Shown piece after piece: positions 18,506 to 28,698 of a DNA stretch of 64,000 nucleotides. Source of the stretch: Pseudomonas xantholysinigenes (lineage in GTDB: Bacteria > Pseudomonadota > Gammaproteobacteria > Pseudomonadales > Pseudomonadaceae). The position numbers and the translations under genes were made by a program. The DNA is taken from positions 4,309,001 to 4,373,000 of the forward strand of contig NZ_CP077095.1 in the NCBI RefSeq assembly GCF_014268885.2. Direction: 5' to 3'. Below the pieces are notes generated by a model. The model worked only from the letters and a program-made list of their open reading frames with translations, ran no database searches and was not told the origin of the DNA. Every line of letters begins with the position of its first letter. Position 1 is the stretch's first letter.

Positions 18506-18856
18506 TCAGGACAGTTTTTCCTTGATGCGAGCGGCTTTGCCGGACAGGTCGCGCAGGTAGTACAGCTTGGCTTTACGCACGTCACCACGACGTTTCACGG
18601 CCAGGCTGTCGATCTGCGGGCTGTAGGTCTGGAAGGTACGCTCTACACCAACGCCGCTGGAGATCTTGCGCACGGTGAAGGCGCTGTTCAGACCGCGGTT
18701 ACGCTTGGCGATAACGACGCCTTCGAACGCCTGCAGACGCGAGCGGTCGCCTTCCTTCACTTTAACCTGGACGACAACGGTGTCGCCTGGTGCGAAGGTC
18801 GGGATCTCTTTGCTCATCTGCTCGGCTTCGAGCTGCTGGATGATCTTGTTGGTCAT
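18506..18856 (-). CDS. rplS: 50S ribosomal protein L19
   Basis: 116 residues, last gene of rpsP-rimM-trmD-rplS. Recognised by [37 protein letters not shown] and [20 protein letters not shown]. It sits at the interface of the 30S and 50S subunits. Start at 18856; it lies 43 bp after trmD and is followed by a strong terminator. Confidence 0.97.
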   Translation of the reverse strand: MTNKIIQQLEAEQMSKEIPTFAPGDTVVVQVKVKEGDRSRLQAFEGVVIAKRNRGLNSAFTVRKISSGVGVERTFQTYSPQIDSLAVKRRGDVRKAKLYYLRDLSGKAARIKEKLS

Positions 18857-18899
18857 GCTGTGCTCCTAAGATGGATAACGCGATCCACCATCGATACGT

Positions 18900-19652
18900 T
18901 TAACTATCGTCCCGCTCGCGAAGGTATTCGTCGAGCAGCTTCTTCTCTTCTCCAGAAAGCGAGCGACTTTCCAGAAGATCGGCGCGTCGTTCGAAGGTCC
19001 TACCAAGGGACTGCTTCATCCGCCAACGCCGGATATGTGCATGGTTGCCACTTAGCAACACGTCGGGAACACGCTGATCCGCATACACCTCAGGTCGGGT
19101 GTAGTGCGGGCAATCCAGCAGACCGTCGGTGAAAGAATCTTCCTCCGCCGAGTCCACATGCCCTAAAGCTCCGGGCAGCAGCCGTGTAACCGCATCGATC
19201 AGTACCATGGCCGGCAGCTCGCCACCGGAAAGCACATAGTCGCCAATCGACCACTCCTCATCGACATGAGCCTCGATAAAACGCTCGTCGATGCCTTCAT
19301 AACGACCGGCGATCAGGATCAACGATTCCTGTTCGGCCAGGCCTTTGACCGCTTGCTGAGTCAGCTTGCGGCCTTGCGGCGAAAGGTAGATCACCTTTGC
19401 CGTTGCTCCGGCGACCTGCCTGGCGTTGACCAGGGCGTCTTCCAGAGGCTTGATTTTCATCACCATGCCCGGACCACCGCCAAACGGCCGATCATCTACC
19501 GTATGGTGACGATCTGTGGTGTAGTCCCGCGGGTTCCAGCAAGTCACCTGAAGCAACCCCTGTTTCACCGCACGGCTGGTAATGCCGTACTCCGTGATGG
19601 CCGAGAACATCTCGGGGAACAACGTGATGACGTCTACGCGAAGGTTACCCAT
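18900..19652 (-). CDS. trmD: tRNA (guanine-N1-)-methyltransferase
   Basis: SPOUT-class enzyme making m1G37 in tRNAs, which prevents +1 frameshifting. 250 residues with [17 protein letters not shown] start, [30 protein letters not shown] and [17 protein letters not shown] forming the trefoil-knot SAM site. It lies 3 bp after rimM, indicating coupled translation. Confidence 0.97.
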   Translation of the reverse strand: MGNLRVDVITLFPEMFSAITEYGITSRAVKQGLLQVTCWNPRDYTTDRHHTVDDRPFGGGPGMVMKIKPLEDALVNARQVAGATAKVIYLSPQGRKLTQQAVKGLAEQESLILIAGRYEGIDERFIEAHVDEEWSIGDYVLSGGELPAMVLIDAVTRLLPGALGHVDSAEEDSFTDGLLDCPHYTRPEVYADQRVPDVLLSGNHAHIRRWRMKQSLGRTFERRADLLESRSLSGEEKKLLDEYLRERDDS

Positions 19653-19655
19653 CGT

Positions 19656-20192
19656 TTAGAAGTCCGCGTCCCACTCAACCCGCATCACGCCTGCTTCCAG
19701 GTCGATACCGAGCACGCATTGCGCCGTATAGGGCAACAGACGCTCGCGATCATCCAGGCTGCCTGCGCAGGGCTTGACCACCATTACATCGTTCGCGCCG
19801 GTCTCCAACAGGTGATCGATCGTGCCGAACAGTTGTTCGTCCTGATTGATGACCTTCAGGCCCACCAACTGGTACCAGTAGTACTCGTCGGCTGCCAGGT
19901 TGGGCAAAAGGCTCCGCGCAATGCAGATTTCGTAACCGCTCAGAAGACGGGCTTCATCACGATCATCGAGGCCTTTGAGCTTCACGACCAGGCCCTTCTG
20001 GGAGCCACGACCGCTGACCAGCTCGACCTGCTTTACCTTGCCTTCATGCCGAAGCATCCAGCGCGGATAATCCAACAGGTTTTCAATCGGATCGGTAAAG
20101 GAGTACACCTTCACCTCGCCGCGAACGCCGTGAACCGAAAAAATCTTGCCAACGACGATGAGGTCGTCAGCCTTTTCTGGCGTCGCGTTCAT
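19656..20192 (-). CDS. rimM: 16S rRNA processing / 30S maturation factor RimM
   Basis: 178 residues: N-terminal RimM barrel (LIVVGKIFSVHGVRGEVKVY) and C-terminal PRC barrel (ADEYYWYQLVGLKVINQDEQ). It binds S19 during 30S head assembly. It lies 5 bp after rpsP and 3 bp before trmD. Confidence 0.96.
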   Translation of the reverse strand: MNATPEKADDLIVVGKIFSVHGVRGEVKVYSFTDPIENLLDYPRWMLRHEGKVKQVELVSGRGSQKGLVVKLKGLDDRDEARLLSGYEICIARSLLPNLAADEYYWYQLVGLKVINQDEQLFGTIDHLLETGANDVMVVKPCAGSLDDRERLLPYTAQCVLGIDLEAGVMRVEWDADF

Positions 20193-20197
20193 ACTGC

Positions 20198-20449
20198 TCA
20201 GGCTGCAGCCTTGGCAGCTTCCTTCAGCAGCTGAGCAACACGCTCAGACGGCTGTGCGCCCTGGCTCAGCCAGTAGGTGACGCGCTCTTGGTTGACCGAC
20301 AGCTTGACTTCGGCGCCCGATGCGATCGGGTTGAAGAAGCCAACGCGCTCAACGAAACGGCCGTCACGGGCGTTACGCGAGTTGGTCACGGTCAGGTGGT
20401 AGAATGGGCGCTTTTTCGAGCCGCCACGGGCCAGACGAATGGTTACCAT
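20198..20449 (-). CDS. rpsP: 30S ribosomal protein S16
   Basis: 83 residues beginning [20 protein letters not shown], first gene of the operon. Start 20449 is fixed by the family N-terminus. The ~230 bp upstream, before ffh, should hold the operon promoter and leader; I saw no convincing -10/-35. Confidence 0.97.
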   Translation of the reverse strand: MVTIRLARGGSKKRPFYHLTVTNSRNARDGRFVERVGFFNPIASGAEVKLSVNQERVTYWLSQGAQPSERVAQLLKEAAKAAA

Positions 20450-20643
20450 GTGAACATCGTTCCTATAGTCGGTGCTGCAAAACTGAATGCCCAATGGGCA
20501 CACGGGTGCCCAAAAGGCCGCATATTCTCGGGGAATACACGGACATTTGCAAATGCCTTTTTCGGCAAGCCGTTGGCCCACCGTTCAGTTCCGCCGGTTT
20601 CAGCCGCCTCGCGGCGGCCATGTTCCCGCTTGAGCGGGGTCTG

Positions 20644-20672
20644 GCCAGCCTCCTTGATACAAGGAAGCCGGC
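20644..20672 (-). terminator. Hairpin after ffh, possible terminator
   Basis: GCCGGCTTCCTTG, TAT loop, CAAGGAGGCTGGC on the minus strand, starting about 10 bp past the ffh stop. There is no U tract, so it may act as a transcript-end stabiliser rather than an intrinsic terminator. Confidence 0.5.
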
Positions 20673-20681
20673 CGGATTCGT

Positions 20682-22058
20682 TTACAGTTTCGGCATGCCG
20701 CCGCCTGGCAGCATTCCGCCAAGGCCGCGCATCATCTTGGCCATGCCGCCCTTGGCGGAGAATTTCTTCATCATCTTCTGCATCTGTTTGTGCTGCTTGA
20801 TCAGCCGACCGATGTCCTGCACCTGGGTGCCGGAGCCCAGGGCGATACGGCGCTTGCGCGAACCGCTGATCAGGTCGGGGTCGCGACGCTCGGCCGGGGT
20901 CATGGAGTTGATGATCGCCTCCATCTGCTTGAACTGCTTCTCGGCAGCGCCCTGGGCATTGCCCATTTGCGACAGGTTGACGCCGCCGATGCTCGGCAGC
21001 TTGTCCATCAGGCCGCCGAGGCCGCCCATGTTCTTCATCTGTTGCAACTGGTCGCGGAAGTCCTCGAGATCGAAGCCCTTGCCCTTCTTCAGCTTCTTGG
21101 CCAGCTTGTCGGCCTTGGCCTTGTCGATGTTCTGCTCGGCCTGCTCGATCAGGCTGAGCACATCGCCCATGCCGAGGATGCGCGAGGCAATACGATCAGG
21201 GTGGAACGGCTCGAGGGCCTCGGTCTTCTCACCCATACCGATGAACTTGATCGGCTTGCCGGTGATAGCACGCACCGACAGCGCGGCACCACCCCGGGCG
21301 TCACCGTCGACCTTGGTCAGCACCACGCCGGTCAGCGGCAGGGCATCGCCGAAGGCCTTGGCGGTGTTGGCGGCGTCCTGGCCGGTCATGGCATCGACCA
21401 CGAACAGGGTTTCGATCGGCTTGACCGCGGCGTGCAGGGCCTTGATCTCATCCATCATGTCGGCATCGACGTGCAGGCGACCGGCGGTATCGACGATCAC
21501 CACGTCGATGAACTTGAGCTTGGCCTCGCGGATCGCCGCCTCGGCGATGGCCACCGGCTTCTGGCTGATGTCGGACGGGAAGAAGGTCACGCCGATATCG
21601 TTGGCCAGGGTCTCGAGCTGCTTGATCGCCGCCGGGCGGTAGACGTCGGCGGACACCACCATCACGCTCTTTTTCTTGCGTTCTTTCAGGTGGCGCGCCA
21701 GCTTGCCGGCGGTGGTGGTCTTACCAGCACCCTGCAGACCGGCCATCAGCACCACGGCGGGCGGGGCGGCATTGAGGGCCAGCTCTTCGTTGGCCGCGCC
21801 CATCAGGCTTTCCAGCTCGGCCTGGACGATCTTCACGAACGCCTGGCCCGGAGTCAGGCTGCGCGACACCTCGGTGCCGACCGCGCGCTCCTTGATGCTG
21901 TTGACGAAATCCTTGACCACCGGCAGGGCGACGTCGGCCTCGAGCAGGGCCATGCGCACTTCGCGCAGCGTGTCCTTGATGTTGTCTTCGGTCAGCTTGG
22001 CCTTGCCGGTGACATGGCGCAGCGTCTGTGACAGGCGGTCGGTCAGGTTTTCGAACAT
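20682..22058 (-). CDS. ffh: Signal recognition particle protein Ffh
   Basis: GTPase subunit of SRP that targets nascent inner-membrane proteins. 458 residues starting MFENLTDRLSQTLRHVTGKA (N domain). The G domain has GLQGAGKTTTAGKLA (P-loop), DVYRPAAIKQLETLA and VDTAGRLHVDADMMDE. The methionine-rich M domain carries the RKRRIALGSGTQVQD RNA-binding motif and a GGMLPGGGMPKL tail. Start 22058 matches the family; the 38 upstream codons are not part of it. Confidence 0.97.
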   Translation of the reverse strand: MFENLTDRLSQTLRHVTGKAKLTEDNIKDTLREVRMALLEADVALPVVKDFVNSIKERAVGTEVSRSLTPGQAFVKIVQAELESLMGAANEELALNAAPPAVVLMAGLQGAGKTTTAGKLARHLKERKKKSVMVVSADVYRPAAIKQLETLANDIGVTFFPSDISQKPVAIAEAAIREAKLKFIDVVIVDTAGRLHVDADMMDEIKALHAAVKPIETLFVVDAMTGQDAANTAKAFGDALPLTGVVLTKVDGDARGGAALSVRAITGKPIKFIGMGEKTEALEPFHPDRIASRILGMGDVLSLIEQAEQNIDKAKADKLAKKLKKGKGFDLEDFRDQLQQMKNMGGLGGLMDKLPSIGGVNLSQMGNAQGAAEKQFKQMEAIINSMTPAERRDPDLISGSRKRRIALGSGTQVQDIGRLIKQHKQMQKMMKKFSAKGGMAKMMRGLGGMLPGGGMPKL

Positions 22059-22216
22059 GGTGATCCTTACAGGCCCAGTGAAGCCGAGGTTTTTCAGGTG
22101 CCCGGGGGAAAGTACACGCGCGCCGGGCACAGCAAGGCGGCGATTATAGCGGAGAGCGGCGGCGGCGCACACCTTGGAGCAGACCCTGTGGATATTCGGT
22201 GACCAGGCCGGCCTGA

Positions 22217-22281
22217 TTCGCGGGTAAACCCGCTCCCACAGAGATCATGCACGCCCCTGTGGGAGCGGGTTTACCCGCGAA
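22217..22281 (+). repeat. REP pair (GGGTAAACCCGCTCCCACAG class)
   Basis: Near-perfect inverted pair TTCGCGGGTAAACCCGCTCC ... GGGTTTACCCGCGAA between the divergent ffh and ypjD genes, 120 bp from ypjD. Confidence 0.92.
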
Positions 22282-22400
22282 GTGGCCGGCATATAAGGTA
22301 CAAGTCGCTCGCCAGGCACCGGTGCAAGGCTTCCCGGTCTTCCTTGCCCACCGCGATCTATGCCAAACTTCGTCCCTTTAGGGCTTGCCTGCCAGGACTT

Positions 22401-23210
22401 ATGTTCTCTTCACCCAGCCTCATTCCCAATCTGATCGCCGCCTTCCTTTATCTGGCTGCGACCGTCTACCAGGCCACCGGCCTGGCCCGTGGTGCCCGAG
22501 CCGACAAACGGCTGCTCGGCGTGCTCGGCGCCCTGGCGGTCGTCGCCCAGGGCGGCGCCCTGTTCTTCCAGCTGATCACGCCGCTGGGCCTGAGCCTGGA
22601 CTTCTTCAGCGCGGCCAGCCTGATCGCCGCGGCGGTCATCGGCCTGACCTTGCTTGCCTGCCTGAGCATCCCGGTGGAAAACCTGCTGGTGCTGCTGTTC
22701 CCGCTTGGCGCCGTCACCGCGCTGCTGGCGCAGTTTGCCCCACCCGGCACGGTGCCGCTGATCAACGAAGAGCCCGGTATCCTCGCGCACATCCTGCTGT
22801 CGATCCTGGCCTACGGCCTGTTCACCATCGCGGTGTTCCAGGCGTTGCTGCTGTTGCTGCAGGACCACCAACTGAAGAACAAGCACCCATCCGGGCTGAT
22901 CCGCAACTTCCCGCCGCTGCAGACCATGGAAAGCCTGCTGTTCGGCTTCCTCTGGGCCGGTTGGGGCCTGCTGTCGCTGTCACTGGTTTCCGGCTGGTTG
23001 TTCCTCGACAACCTGTTCGCCCAGCACCTGGTGCACAAGACCCTGCTGGCCTGCGTGGCCTGGGTGGTGTTCAGCGTGCTGCTGTGGGGCCGCACCCGCC
23101 TCGGCTGGCGCGGCCACAAGGCAATCCGCTGGACCCTGGCCGGTTTCTGCCTGCTGATGCTGGCCTATTTTGGCAGCAAGCTGGTCCGCGAATTCATCCT
23201 GCATATCTGA
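22401..23210 (+). CDS. ypjD: Cytochrome c assembly (CcsA/YpjD-like) inner-membrane protein
   Basis: 269 residues with about eight membrane segments. It has the CcsA-like core (HILLSILAYGLFTIAVFQAL, then LFGFLWAGWGLLSLSLVSGW and HLVHKTLLACVAWVVF) with conserved histidines that bind haem in family members. Start 22401 follows AGGA. Gene pair ffh / ypjD / corB is conserved in pseudomonads. Whether it has any cytochrome c role is unknown. Confidence 0.88.
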   Translation: MFSSPSLIPNLIAAFLYLAATVYQATGLARGARADKRLLGVLGALAVVAQGGALFFQLITPLGLSLDFFSAASLIAAAVIGLTLLACLSIPVENLLVLLFPLGAVTALLAQFAPPGTVPLINEEPGILAHILLSILAYGLFTIAVFQALLLLLQDHQLKNKHPSGLIRNFPPLQTMESLLFGFLWAGWGLLSLSLVSGWLFLDNLFAQHLVHKTLLACVAWVVFSVLLWGRTRLGWRGHKAIRWTLAGFCLLMLAYFGSKLVREFILHI

Positions 23211-23219
23211 CGGCCAACC

Positions 23220-24407
23220 ATGGACAGCCTGCCGTACGCCCCGCTGCTCGGCATCATCGCACTGGCCCTGTTGTGGTCGGCGCTGTTCACCGCAGTGGAC
23301 GTCGCCCGCCAGCACCTCAACGGCCATGGCGAACCGCCCCTGCCCGCCCAAGGCCTGGTGCTCGGCGCCAGCTTCGGCAAGCTGTTGGTGCTGGGCCTGG
23401 CCTGCCTGGTCGGCCAGCGCCTCAGCGGCGAGCACGGTTTCTGGCTGGCCGGCCTGGGTGCCGCGCTAGGCCTGCTGGTACTTGCCGAATACCTGCCACG
23501 GCGCCTGGCCCGGCGTAATCCACAAGCGTTCATCAGCCTCGGCGCCAGCCTGCTCAAGCTGCCGTTGGCCATACTGCAGCCGTTGGGCTGCGTGCTCGAC
23601 GGCTGCGCCCGGCTGATCCTGCGCCCGTTCCGCGTGCAGCCCATGGCCGTGGCCGTGCATCCGCTGCAGGAAGAGGCACATGACGAGGACGAGTCCGGTG
23701 ACAACAATCGCCATGGCCTGCTCGACGGCTTGCAGGCGCTGGACAAGATCACCGTCAACGACATCCTGGTGCCGCGCAACGAAGTCGATGGCATCAACCT
23801 CGACGACGCCATCGAGCGCATCATCGAGCAGTTGATCGTCAGCCGCCACACCCGCCTGCCGGTCTATCACAGCGACATCAACCAGGTAGAAGCGGTCCTC
23901 AACACCAAGCTGATCAGCCACCTGCTGCCACGGGGCGAACTGACCCTGGAGAAACTCCAGGCGGCCTGCTATGAGCCCTACTTCGTCCCCGAGAGCACCC
24001 CGCTGCAAGTGCAGTTGCTGAACTTCCACAAGCAGCAGCGGCGCATGGGCGTGGTGGTCGACGAGTACGGCGAAGTGCTGGGGATCGTCACCCTGGAAGA
24101 TATCCTCGAGGAGATCGTCGGCGAGTTCGAGGACGAACACAGCCTGGACAACCCCCATGTCCACCCCCAGGCGGATGGCCGTTTCATCATCGAAGGCACC
24201 GCCTCGCTGCGGGAAATCAACCGCACGCTCGGCTGGCACCTGCCCTGCGATGGCGGGCCGAAGACCCTGAACGGCCTGGTCACCGAAGCCCTGGAAAGCA
24301 TCCCCGCCAGCGCAGTTTGCCTGAGAATTGGCAGATATCGGCTGGAAATCCTCGAAACCGAGGATAATTGCGCAAGCAAGGTACTGGTCTGGACAGTAAC
24401 TCGGTAG
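23220..24407 (+). CDS. CorB/HlyC-family protein with CBS domains
   Basis: 395 residues: hydrophobic N-terminal DUF21-like part (three or four segments to about residue 145), a CBS pair (KITVNDILVPRNEVDGINLD, then RRMGVVVDEYGEVLGIVTLE) and a C-terminal CorC/HlyC domain (DGRFIIEGTASLREINRTLG). Related proteins take part in Mg2+/Co2+ transport. It begins 9 bp after ypjD, same operon. Confidence 0.9.
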   Translation: MDSLPYAPLLGIIALALLWSALFTAVDVARQHLNGHGEPPLPAQGLVLGASFGKLLVLGLACLVGQRLSGEHGFWLAGLGAALGLLVLAEYLPRRLARRNPQAFISLGASLLKLPLAILQPLGCVLDGCARLILRPFRVQPMAVAVHPLQEEAHDEDESGDNNRHGLLDGLQALDKITVNDILVPRNEVDGINLDDAIERIIEQLIVSRHTRLPVYHSDINQVEAVLNTKLISHLLPRGELTLEKLQAACYEPYFVPESTPLQVQLLNFHKQQRRMGVVVDEYGEVLGIVTLEDILEEIVGEFEDEHSLDNPHVHPQADGRFIIEGTASLREINRTLGWHLPCDGGPKTLNGLVTEALESIPASAVCLRIGRYRLEILETEDNCASKVLVWTVTR

Positions 24408-24649
24408 CTATACTCGGACCACGCTTACCCAGCCCTGCCGTCCCGCCTGCTACCCGCACCCGGCGCCCCACGGCCAATGTGCACCACTGACACGCCCCGT
24501 GGCCCTGCTTCAACACCCCGAACAGCGCCCGCTCCCGCCTACCCCTTGGGCTATCGTCAGTCACGCGACTCATAACAATTCGCTCCGGCTCCCGTGTGCC
24601 CGCCACATGGGCCGTGCCCCATGGAGCAACGACTGTCAGGGACCTTTGC

Positions 24650-25954
24650 ATGACTACCAGCAGCACCTACGCCGAACCTGCCACGGCCACCCCGGTCAAT
24701 TCACCTGCCCGGGTGGCCACCGCCAGCTTTATCGGCACCGCCATCGAGTTCTACGATTTCTATGTCTACGCCACTGCCGCCGCGCTGGTGATCGGCCCGG
24801 TGTTCTTCCCCTCCGGCTCCGGCACCGCGCAAATGCTCGCGGCCTTCCTCACCTTTGGCATTGCCTTCCTCGCCCGGCCTCTGGGCTCGGCGCTGTTCGG
24901 CCACTTCGGCGACCGCATCGGGCGTAAATCGACCTTGGTTGCCTCGCTACTGTTGATGGGCGTCTCCACCACGCTGATTGGCGTACTGCCCGGCTACGAC
25001 AGCATCGGCGTCTGGGCGCCGATCCTTCTGTGCCTGCTGCGCTTCGGCCAAGGCCTGGGGTTGGGTGGCGAATGGGGTGGCGCGGCGCTGCTGGCCACCG
25101 AGAACGCCCCTGAAGGCAAGCGTGCCTGGTTCGGCATGTTCCCCCAGCTTGGTCCATCGATTGGTTTTCTCGCCGCCAACGGCCTGTTCCTGACCCTGGC
25201 CCTGGTACTCAGCGACGAACAGTTCCGCGAGTGGGGCTGGCGCATTCCCTTCCTGCTCAGCGCCGCGCTGGTCCTGGTCGGGCTCTACGTGCGCCTGAAA
25301 CTGGAAGAGAGCCCAGTCTTCGCCAAGGCCGTGGCGCGCCACGAGCGGGTGAAGATGCCGGTGATCGACCTGTTCGCCCGCTATTGGCTGCCGACCCTGC
25401 TCGGCGCCGCGGCCATGGTGGTGTGCTATGCGCTGTTCTACATCTCCACGGTGTTCTCGCTCAGCTACGGCGTGACCACGCTGGGCTACAGCCGTGAAAC
25501 CTTCCTTGGCCTGCTGTGCTTCGCCGTGGTCTTCATGGCCCTGGCCACGCCGCTGTCGGCCTGGCTCAGCGACCGCTACGGGCGCAAGCCGGTGCTGATC
25601 GTCGGCGGCCTGCTGGCCATTGCCTCGGGCTTCACCATGGAGCCGCTGTTGACCTCGGGGTCGACCACCGGGGTGGCGCTGTTCCTGGCCATCGAACTGT
25701 TCCTGATGGGGGTGACCTTCGCGCCGATGGGCGCGCTGCTGCCGGAGCTGTTCCCGACCCATGTACGCTACACCGGCGCCTCGGCAGCCTATAACCTGGG
25801 CGGCATCGTTGGCGCCTCGGCGGCACCGTTCTTTGCCCAGAAACTGGTGAGCATGGGGGGATTGAGCTGGGTGGGCGGGTATGTATCGGTGGCGGCGGTG
25901 ATCAGTCTGATTGCCGTTTTGTGCCTTAAAGAGACCCGCGATACCGCGCTTTGA
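24650..25954 (+). CDS. MFS transporter, metabolite:H+ symporter (MHS) family
   Basis: 434 residues, 12 membrane segments. TASFIGTAIEFYDFYVYATA and the loop GHFGDRIGRKSTLV are the MHS signatures; a second loop SDRYGRKPVLIVGG and ELFPTHVRYTGAS follow. Relatives carry alpha-ketoglutarate, proline/betaine or shikimate; substrate not determinable here. Start 24650 follows AGGGA; the open frame upstream lacks family similarity. Region 24408-24649 shows nothing I can name. Confidence 0.88.
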   Translation: MTTSSTYAEPATATPVNSPARVATASFIGTAIEFYDFYVYATAAALVIGPVFFPSGSGTAQMLAAFLTFGIAFLARPLGSALFGHFGDRIGRKSTLVASLLLMGVSTTLIGVLPGYDSIGVWAPILLCLLRFGQGLGLGGEWGGAALLATENAPEGKRAWFGMFPQLGPSIGFLAANGLFLTLALVLSDEQFREWGWRIPFLLSAALVLVGLYVRLKLEESPVFAKAVARHERVKMPVIDLFARYWLPTLLGAAAMVVCYALFYISTVFSLSYGVTTLGYSRETFLGLLCFAVVFMALATPLSAWLSDRYGRKPVLIVGGLLAIASGFTMEPLLTSGSTTGVALFLAIELFLMGVTFAPMGALLPELFPTHVRYTGASAAYNLGGIVGASAAPFFAQKLVSMGGLSWVGGYVSVAAVISLIAVLCLKETRDTAL

Positions 25955-25960
25955 AACCTT

Positions 25961-26065
25961 GGGGCTGCTTTGCAGCCCTTTCGCGGCACAAGGCCGCTCC
26001 TACAGGAGATTATGCGATCCCTGTAGGAGCGGCCTTGTGCCGCGAAAGGGGCGCGAAGCGCCCCC
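25961..26065 (+). repeat. REP pair (GCACAAGGCCGCTCCTACAG class)
   Basis: CCTTTCGCGGCACAAGGCCG and its inverse flank a 20-bp loop, with outer stems GGGGCTGC/GCAGCCC and GGGGCGCGAAGCGCCCC. It sits between the convergent MHS transporter gene and purT and may act as transcript terminus for both. Confidence 0.92.
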
Positions 26066-26077
26066 AGCAGTATCAGG

Positions 26078-27259
26078 TCAGAACTCGACTTTGACGGCTT
26101 GCGAGGCACGGGTCGCCTTGGCCCGGGCGGCCTCGACCGACTCGTCGCGGGCCAGGCACACGCCCATGCGACGGGTGCCGTTGATCTCTGGCTTGCCGAA
26201 CAGGCGAATGGCGGTATCCGGCTCGCTCAGGGCGGCGCCAAGGTTGGCGAAACTGGTCTGCTGCGACTGGCCTTCCGGCAGGATCACCGCCGACGCCGAC
26301 GGGCCGAACTGGCGCACCACCGGGATCGGCAGGCCGAGAATGGCCCGGGCATGCAGGGCGAACTGCGACAGGTCCTGGGAAATCAAGGTCACCAGGCCAG
26401 TATCGTGCGGGCGTGGCGAGACTTCGCTGAACCACACCTGGTCGCCCTTGACGAACAACTCCACGCCAAACAGGCCACGCCCGCCCAGCGCATCGGTGAC
26501 CGCCTGGGCCACCCGCTGCGACTCGGCCAGCGCCTTCGGGCTCATGGCCTGGGGCTGCCACGACTCCTGGTAGTCGCCCTTCTCCTGGCGGTGGCCGACC
26601 GGCGCGAGGAAGGTGGTACCGCCAACATGGCGCACGGTCAGCAGGGTGATTTCGTATTCGAAGTCGATGAAGCCCTCGATGATCACCCGCCCCTTGCCGG
26701 CGCGGCCGCCTTCCTGGGCATAGTCCCAAGCCTTTTGTAGATCGTCGGCGCTACGTAGCAGGCTCTGGCCCTTGCCCGAGGAACTCATCACCGGCTTGAC
26801 CACGCAGGGGTAGCCGAGGTCGGCGACGGCCTTGCTGTAATCCTCGAAGGTGTCGGCGAAGTGATACGGCGAAGTGGGCAAGTCCAGCTCTTCAGCGGCC
26901 AGGCGGCGGATGCCTTCGCGGTTCATGGTCAGCTGGGTGGCACGGGCAGTGGGCACCACGTTGAAGCCTTCGTTTTCCAGCTCCACCAGGGTAGCGGTGG
27001 CGATGGCCTCGATCTCGGGGACGATGTAGTGCGGCTTCTCCGCCTCGATCACCGCACGCAGGGCGACGCCGTCGAGCATGTTGATCACGTGGCTGCGGTG
27101 CGCGACCTGCATGGCCGGAGCATTGGCGTAGCGGTCCACGGCGATGACCTCGACACCCAGGCGCTGCAACTCGATCACCACTTCCTTGCCCAGCTCGCCG
27201 CAGCCGCACAGCAGTACACGGGTCGCAGTGGGCGACAATGGGGTTCCGATACGGGTCAT
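26078..27259 (-). CDS. purT: Formate-dependent phosphoribosylglycinamide formyltransferase
   Basis: ATP-grasp enzyme making FGAR from GAR, formate and ATP in purine synthesis. 393 residues: [58 protein letters not shown], then the ATP-grasp core [18 protein letters not shown] and [20 protein letters not shown] with [11 protein letters not shown]. Length is normal. Confidence 0.96.
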   Translation of the reverse strand: MTRIGTPLSPTATRVLLCGCGELGKEVVIELQRLGVEVIAVDRYANAPAMQVAHRSHVINMLDGVALRAVIEAEKPHYIVPEIEAIATATLVELENEGFNVVPTARATQLTMNREGIRRLAAEELDLPTSPYHFADTFEDYSKAVADLGYPCVVKPVMSSSGKGQSLLRSADDLQKAWDYAQEGGRAGKGRVIIEGFIDFEYEITLLTVRHVGGTTFLAPVGHRQEKGDYQESWQPQAMSPKALAESQRVAQAVTDALGGRGLFGVELFVKGDQVWFSEVSPRPHDTGLVTLISQDLSQFALHARAILGLPIPVVRQFGPSASAVILPEGQSQQTSFANLGAALSEPDTAIRLFGKPEINGTRRMGVCLARDESVEAARAKATRASQAVKVEF

Positions 27260-27333
27260 TTCAGGTCCTCGAAGGCGTCCGGGGCCGCGCCACGCTGGCT
27301 GCCGCCCGCTGAAAAATGGACCGGTATTCTACA

Positions 27334-27801
27334 TCAGGATGTGGCCACCGCGCGCCGTGCGCGCCAGGCCATGATCAGCCAGACCGCCGTGACCCCGGCG
27401 AACTTCGAGGCCAGCGCGGTGCCGACCACCGCGGGCGTCAGCGCGCCGATCATGCCGAAGAAGATGAAGGTGTCCACCGGGATGCTCAACGCCGAACTCA
27501 GCCACAGGCGGTCCCGCAGCGGGCGGCGGGTAACACTGAACACCAGCCAGTCGATCAGCTCGGAGACAAAGAACGCGGTGGCGCTGGCCAGGGCGATGGC
27601 CGGCTCCGAGGTGGCATAGGACAACACCAGCGCCATCAGCATCGCCAGCAGCGCGCCGTGGCCGTAGCGGGTCTGCACCATGTCGCGCAGGATGAACACC
27701 AGGCCGCCCCAGGCGGACCAGATAACGTCCAGGTGCGGTGCGCTGGAGAAGGCGTAGTTGATCAGCACCACGCTGCTGATGTAGGCGATGAGATAGAACA
27801 T
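27334..27801 (-). CDS. Queuosine-precursor (VUT/YhhQ-like) transporter
   Basis: 155 residues, five or six membrane segments, starting MFYLIAYISSVVLINYAF. TAFFVSELIDWLVFSVTRR and SIPVDTFIFFGMIGAL match the VUT family to which the preQ0/preQ1 transporter YhhQ belongs. A GTG 27 bp upstream could be an alternative start. It reads toward purT, 74 bp away. Confidence 0.75.
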   Translation of the reverse strand: MFYLIAYISSVVLINYAFSSAPHLDVIWSAWGGLVFILRDMVQTRYGHGALLAMLMALVLSYATSEPAIALASATAFFVSELIDWLVFSVTRRPLRDRLWLSSALSIPVDTFIFFGMIGALTPAVVGTALASKFAGVTAVWLIMAWRARRAVATS

Positions 27802-27861
27802 GGTTTGTGTGTTCGGTGGGCCAGCCACACAGAGTACTTGAATTTGCAGTCAGCGCCAGAC

Positions 27862-27928
27862 TCTTCGCGGGTAAACCCGCGCCCACAGCAGGGGTGCGAT
27901 CCCTGTGGGAGCGGGTTTACCTGCGAAG
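27862..27928 (+). repeat. REP pair (GGGTAAACCCGCTCCCACAG class)
   Basis: CTTCGCGGGTAAACCCGCGC pairs with GCGGGTTTACCTGCGAAG; it lies just upstream of the transporter gene and downstream of DUF1289. Confidence 0.9.
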
Positions 27929-27943
27929 ATGCCCGCGCAGATT

Positions 27944-28138
27944 CTACGATCCGATGATCAGCCCGGCCGCCAGCGCCCGCTCATGGCACTTCTTCAGCAC
28001 CTCTCGGCGCTGCTCGTTGTCCATCCGCCCCCAGCGGGTGATCTCGTCGACCGTGCGCTGGCAGCCGGTGCAGATGTCCTGCTCGTCCAGCGCACAGACG
28101 CTGACACAAGGCGAGGCGACCGGCTTTTCATCACTCAT
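27944..28138 (-). CDS. DUF1289 small cysteine-rich protein
   Basis: 64 residues, [20 protein letters not shown] then [19 protein letters not shown]. The C-x3-C-x8-C-x2-C pattern is the DUF1289 hallmark and suggests metal or iron-sulfur binding, unproven. ATG 28138 overlaps the 3' end of the carbonic anhydrase gene by 8 bp, so expression is probably coupled. Confidence 0.88.
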   Translation of the reverse strand: MSDEKPVASPCVSVCALDEQDICTGCQRTVDEITRWGRMDNEQRREVLKKCHERALAAGLIIGS

Positions 28139-28655
28139 CGTCAAGCACCAGGTCGCGGGCGTAGCGCTGGGCGTTATGCACGTAATGGGCGGCGCTGGCC
28201 TCGAGCATGCGTTTCTGCTGCTCGGTCAGCTCGCGCACCACCTTGCCCGGCGAGCCCATCACCAGCGAACCGTCGGGAATTTCCTTGCCCTCGGGAATCA
28301 ACGCATTGGCGCCGATGATGCAGTACTTGCCGATACGCGCGCCGTTGAGAATCACCGCATTGATGCCGACCAGGCTGTAGTCGCCCACATCGCAGCCATG
28401 CAGCATGGCGTTATGGCCGATGGTCACGCCCTTGCCGATGTTCAGCGGCGCGCCCATGTCAGTGTGCATCACCGTGCCGTCCTGGACGTTGCTGTCCTCG
28501 CCGATGTCGATCAGCTCGTTGTCGCCCCGTAGCACCGCGCCGAACCAGACGCTGGCCCCGGCCTGCAGGCGCACCTTGCCGATCAGAGTAGCGTTGGGTG
28601 CGGCCCAACTGCTGGGATGGGTCTCGACGCGCAGGTCGCCCAGGCGGTATTTCAT
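28131..28655 (-). CDS. Gamma carbonic anhydrase family protein (left-handed beta helix)
   Basis: 174 residues of hexapeptide repeats. [32 protein letters not shown] and [20 protein letters not shown] carry the three zinc histidines (H in MHTD, IGHN, LHGC) of the gamma-CA fold. Members include CaiE/YrdA-like proteins, many of unproven activity. Start 28655 follows GGAG. Confidence 0.92.
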   Translation of the reverse strand: MKYRLGDLRVETHPSSWAAPNATLIGKVRLQAGASVWFGAVLRGDNELIDIGEDSNVQDGTVMHTDMGAPLNIGKGVTIGHNAMLHGCDVGDYSLVGINAVILNGARIGKYCIIGANALIPEGKEIPDGSLVMGSPGKVVRELTEQQKRMLEASAAHYVHNAQRYARDLVLDDE

Positions 28656-28698
28656 GTGTTGCTCCTCACGGTGAAGGCGTTGGCGGGGTCGGCCCCGC

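Noticed and set aside
25961..26065. REP pairs considered as CRISPR repeats or phage attachment sites
   Set aside because: They are palindromic pairs without regularly spaced unique spacers and without cas or integrase genes nearby; xerD here is the housekeeping recombinase.
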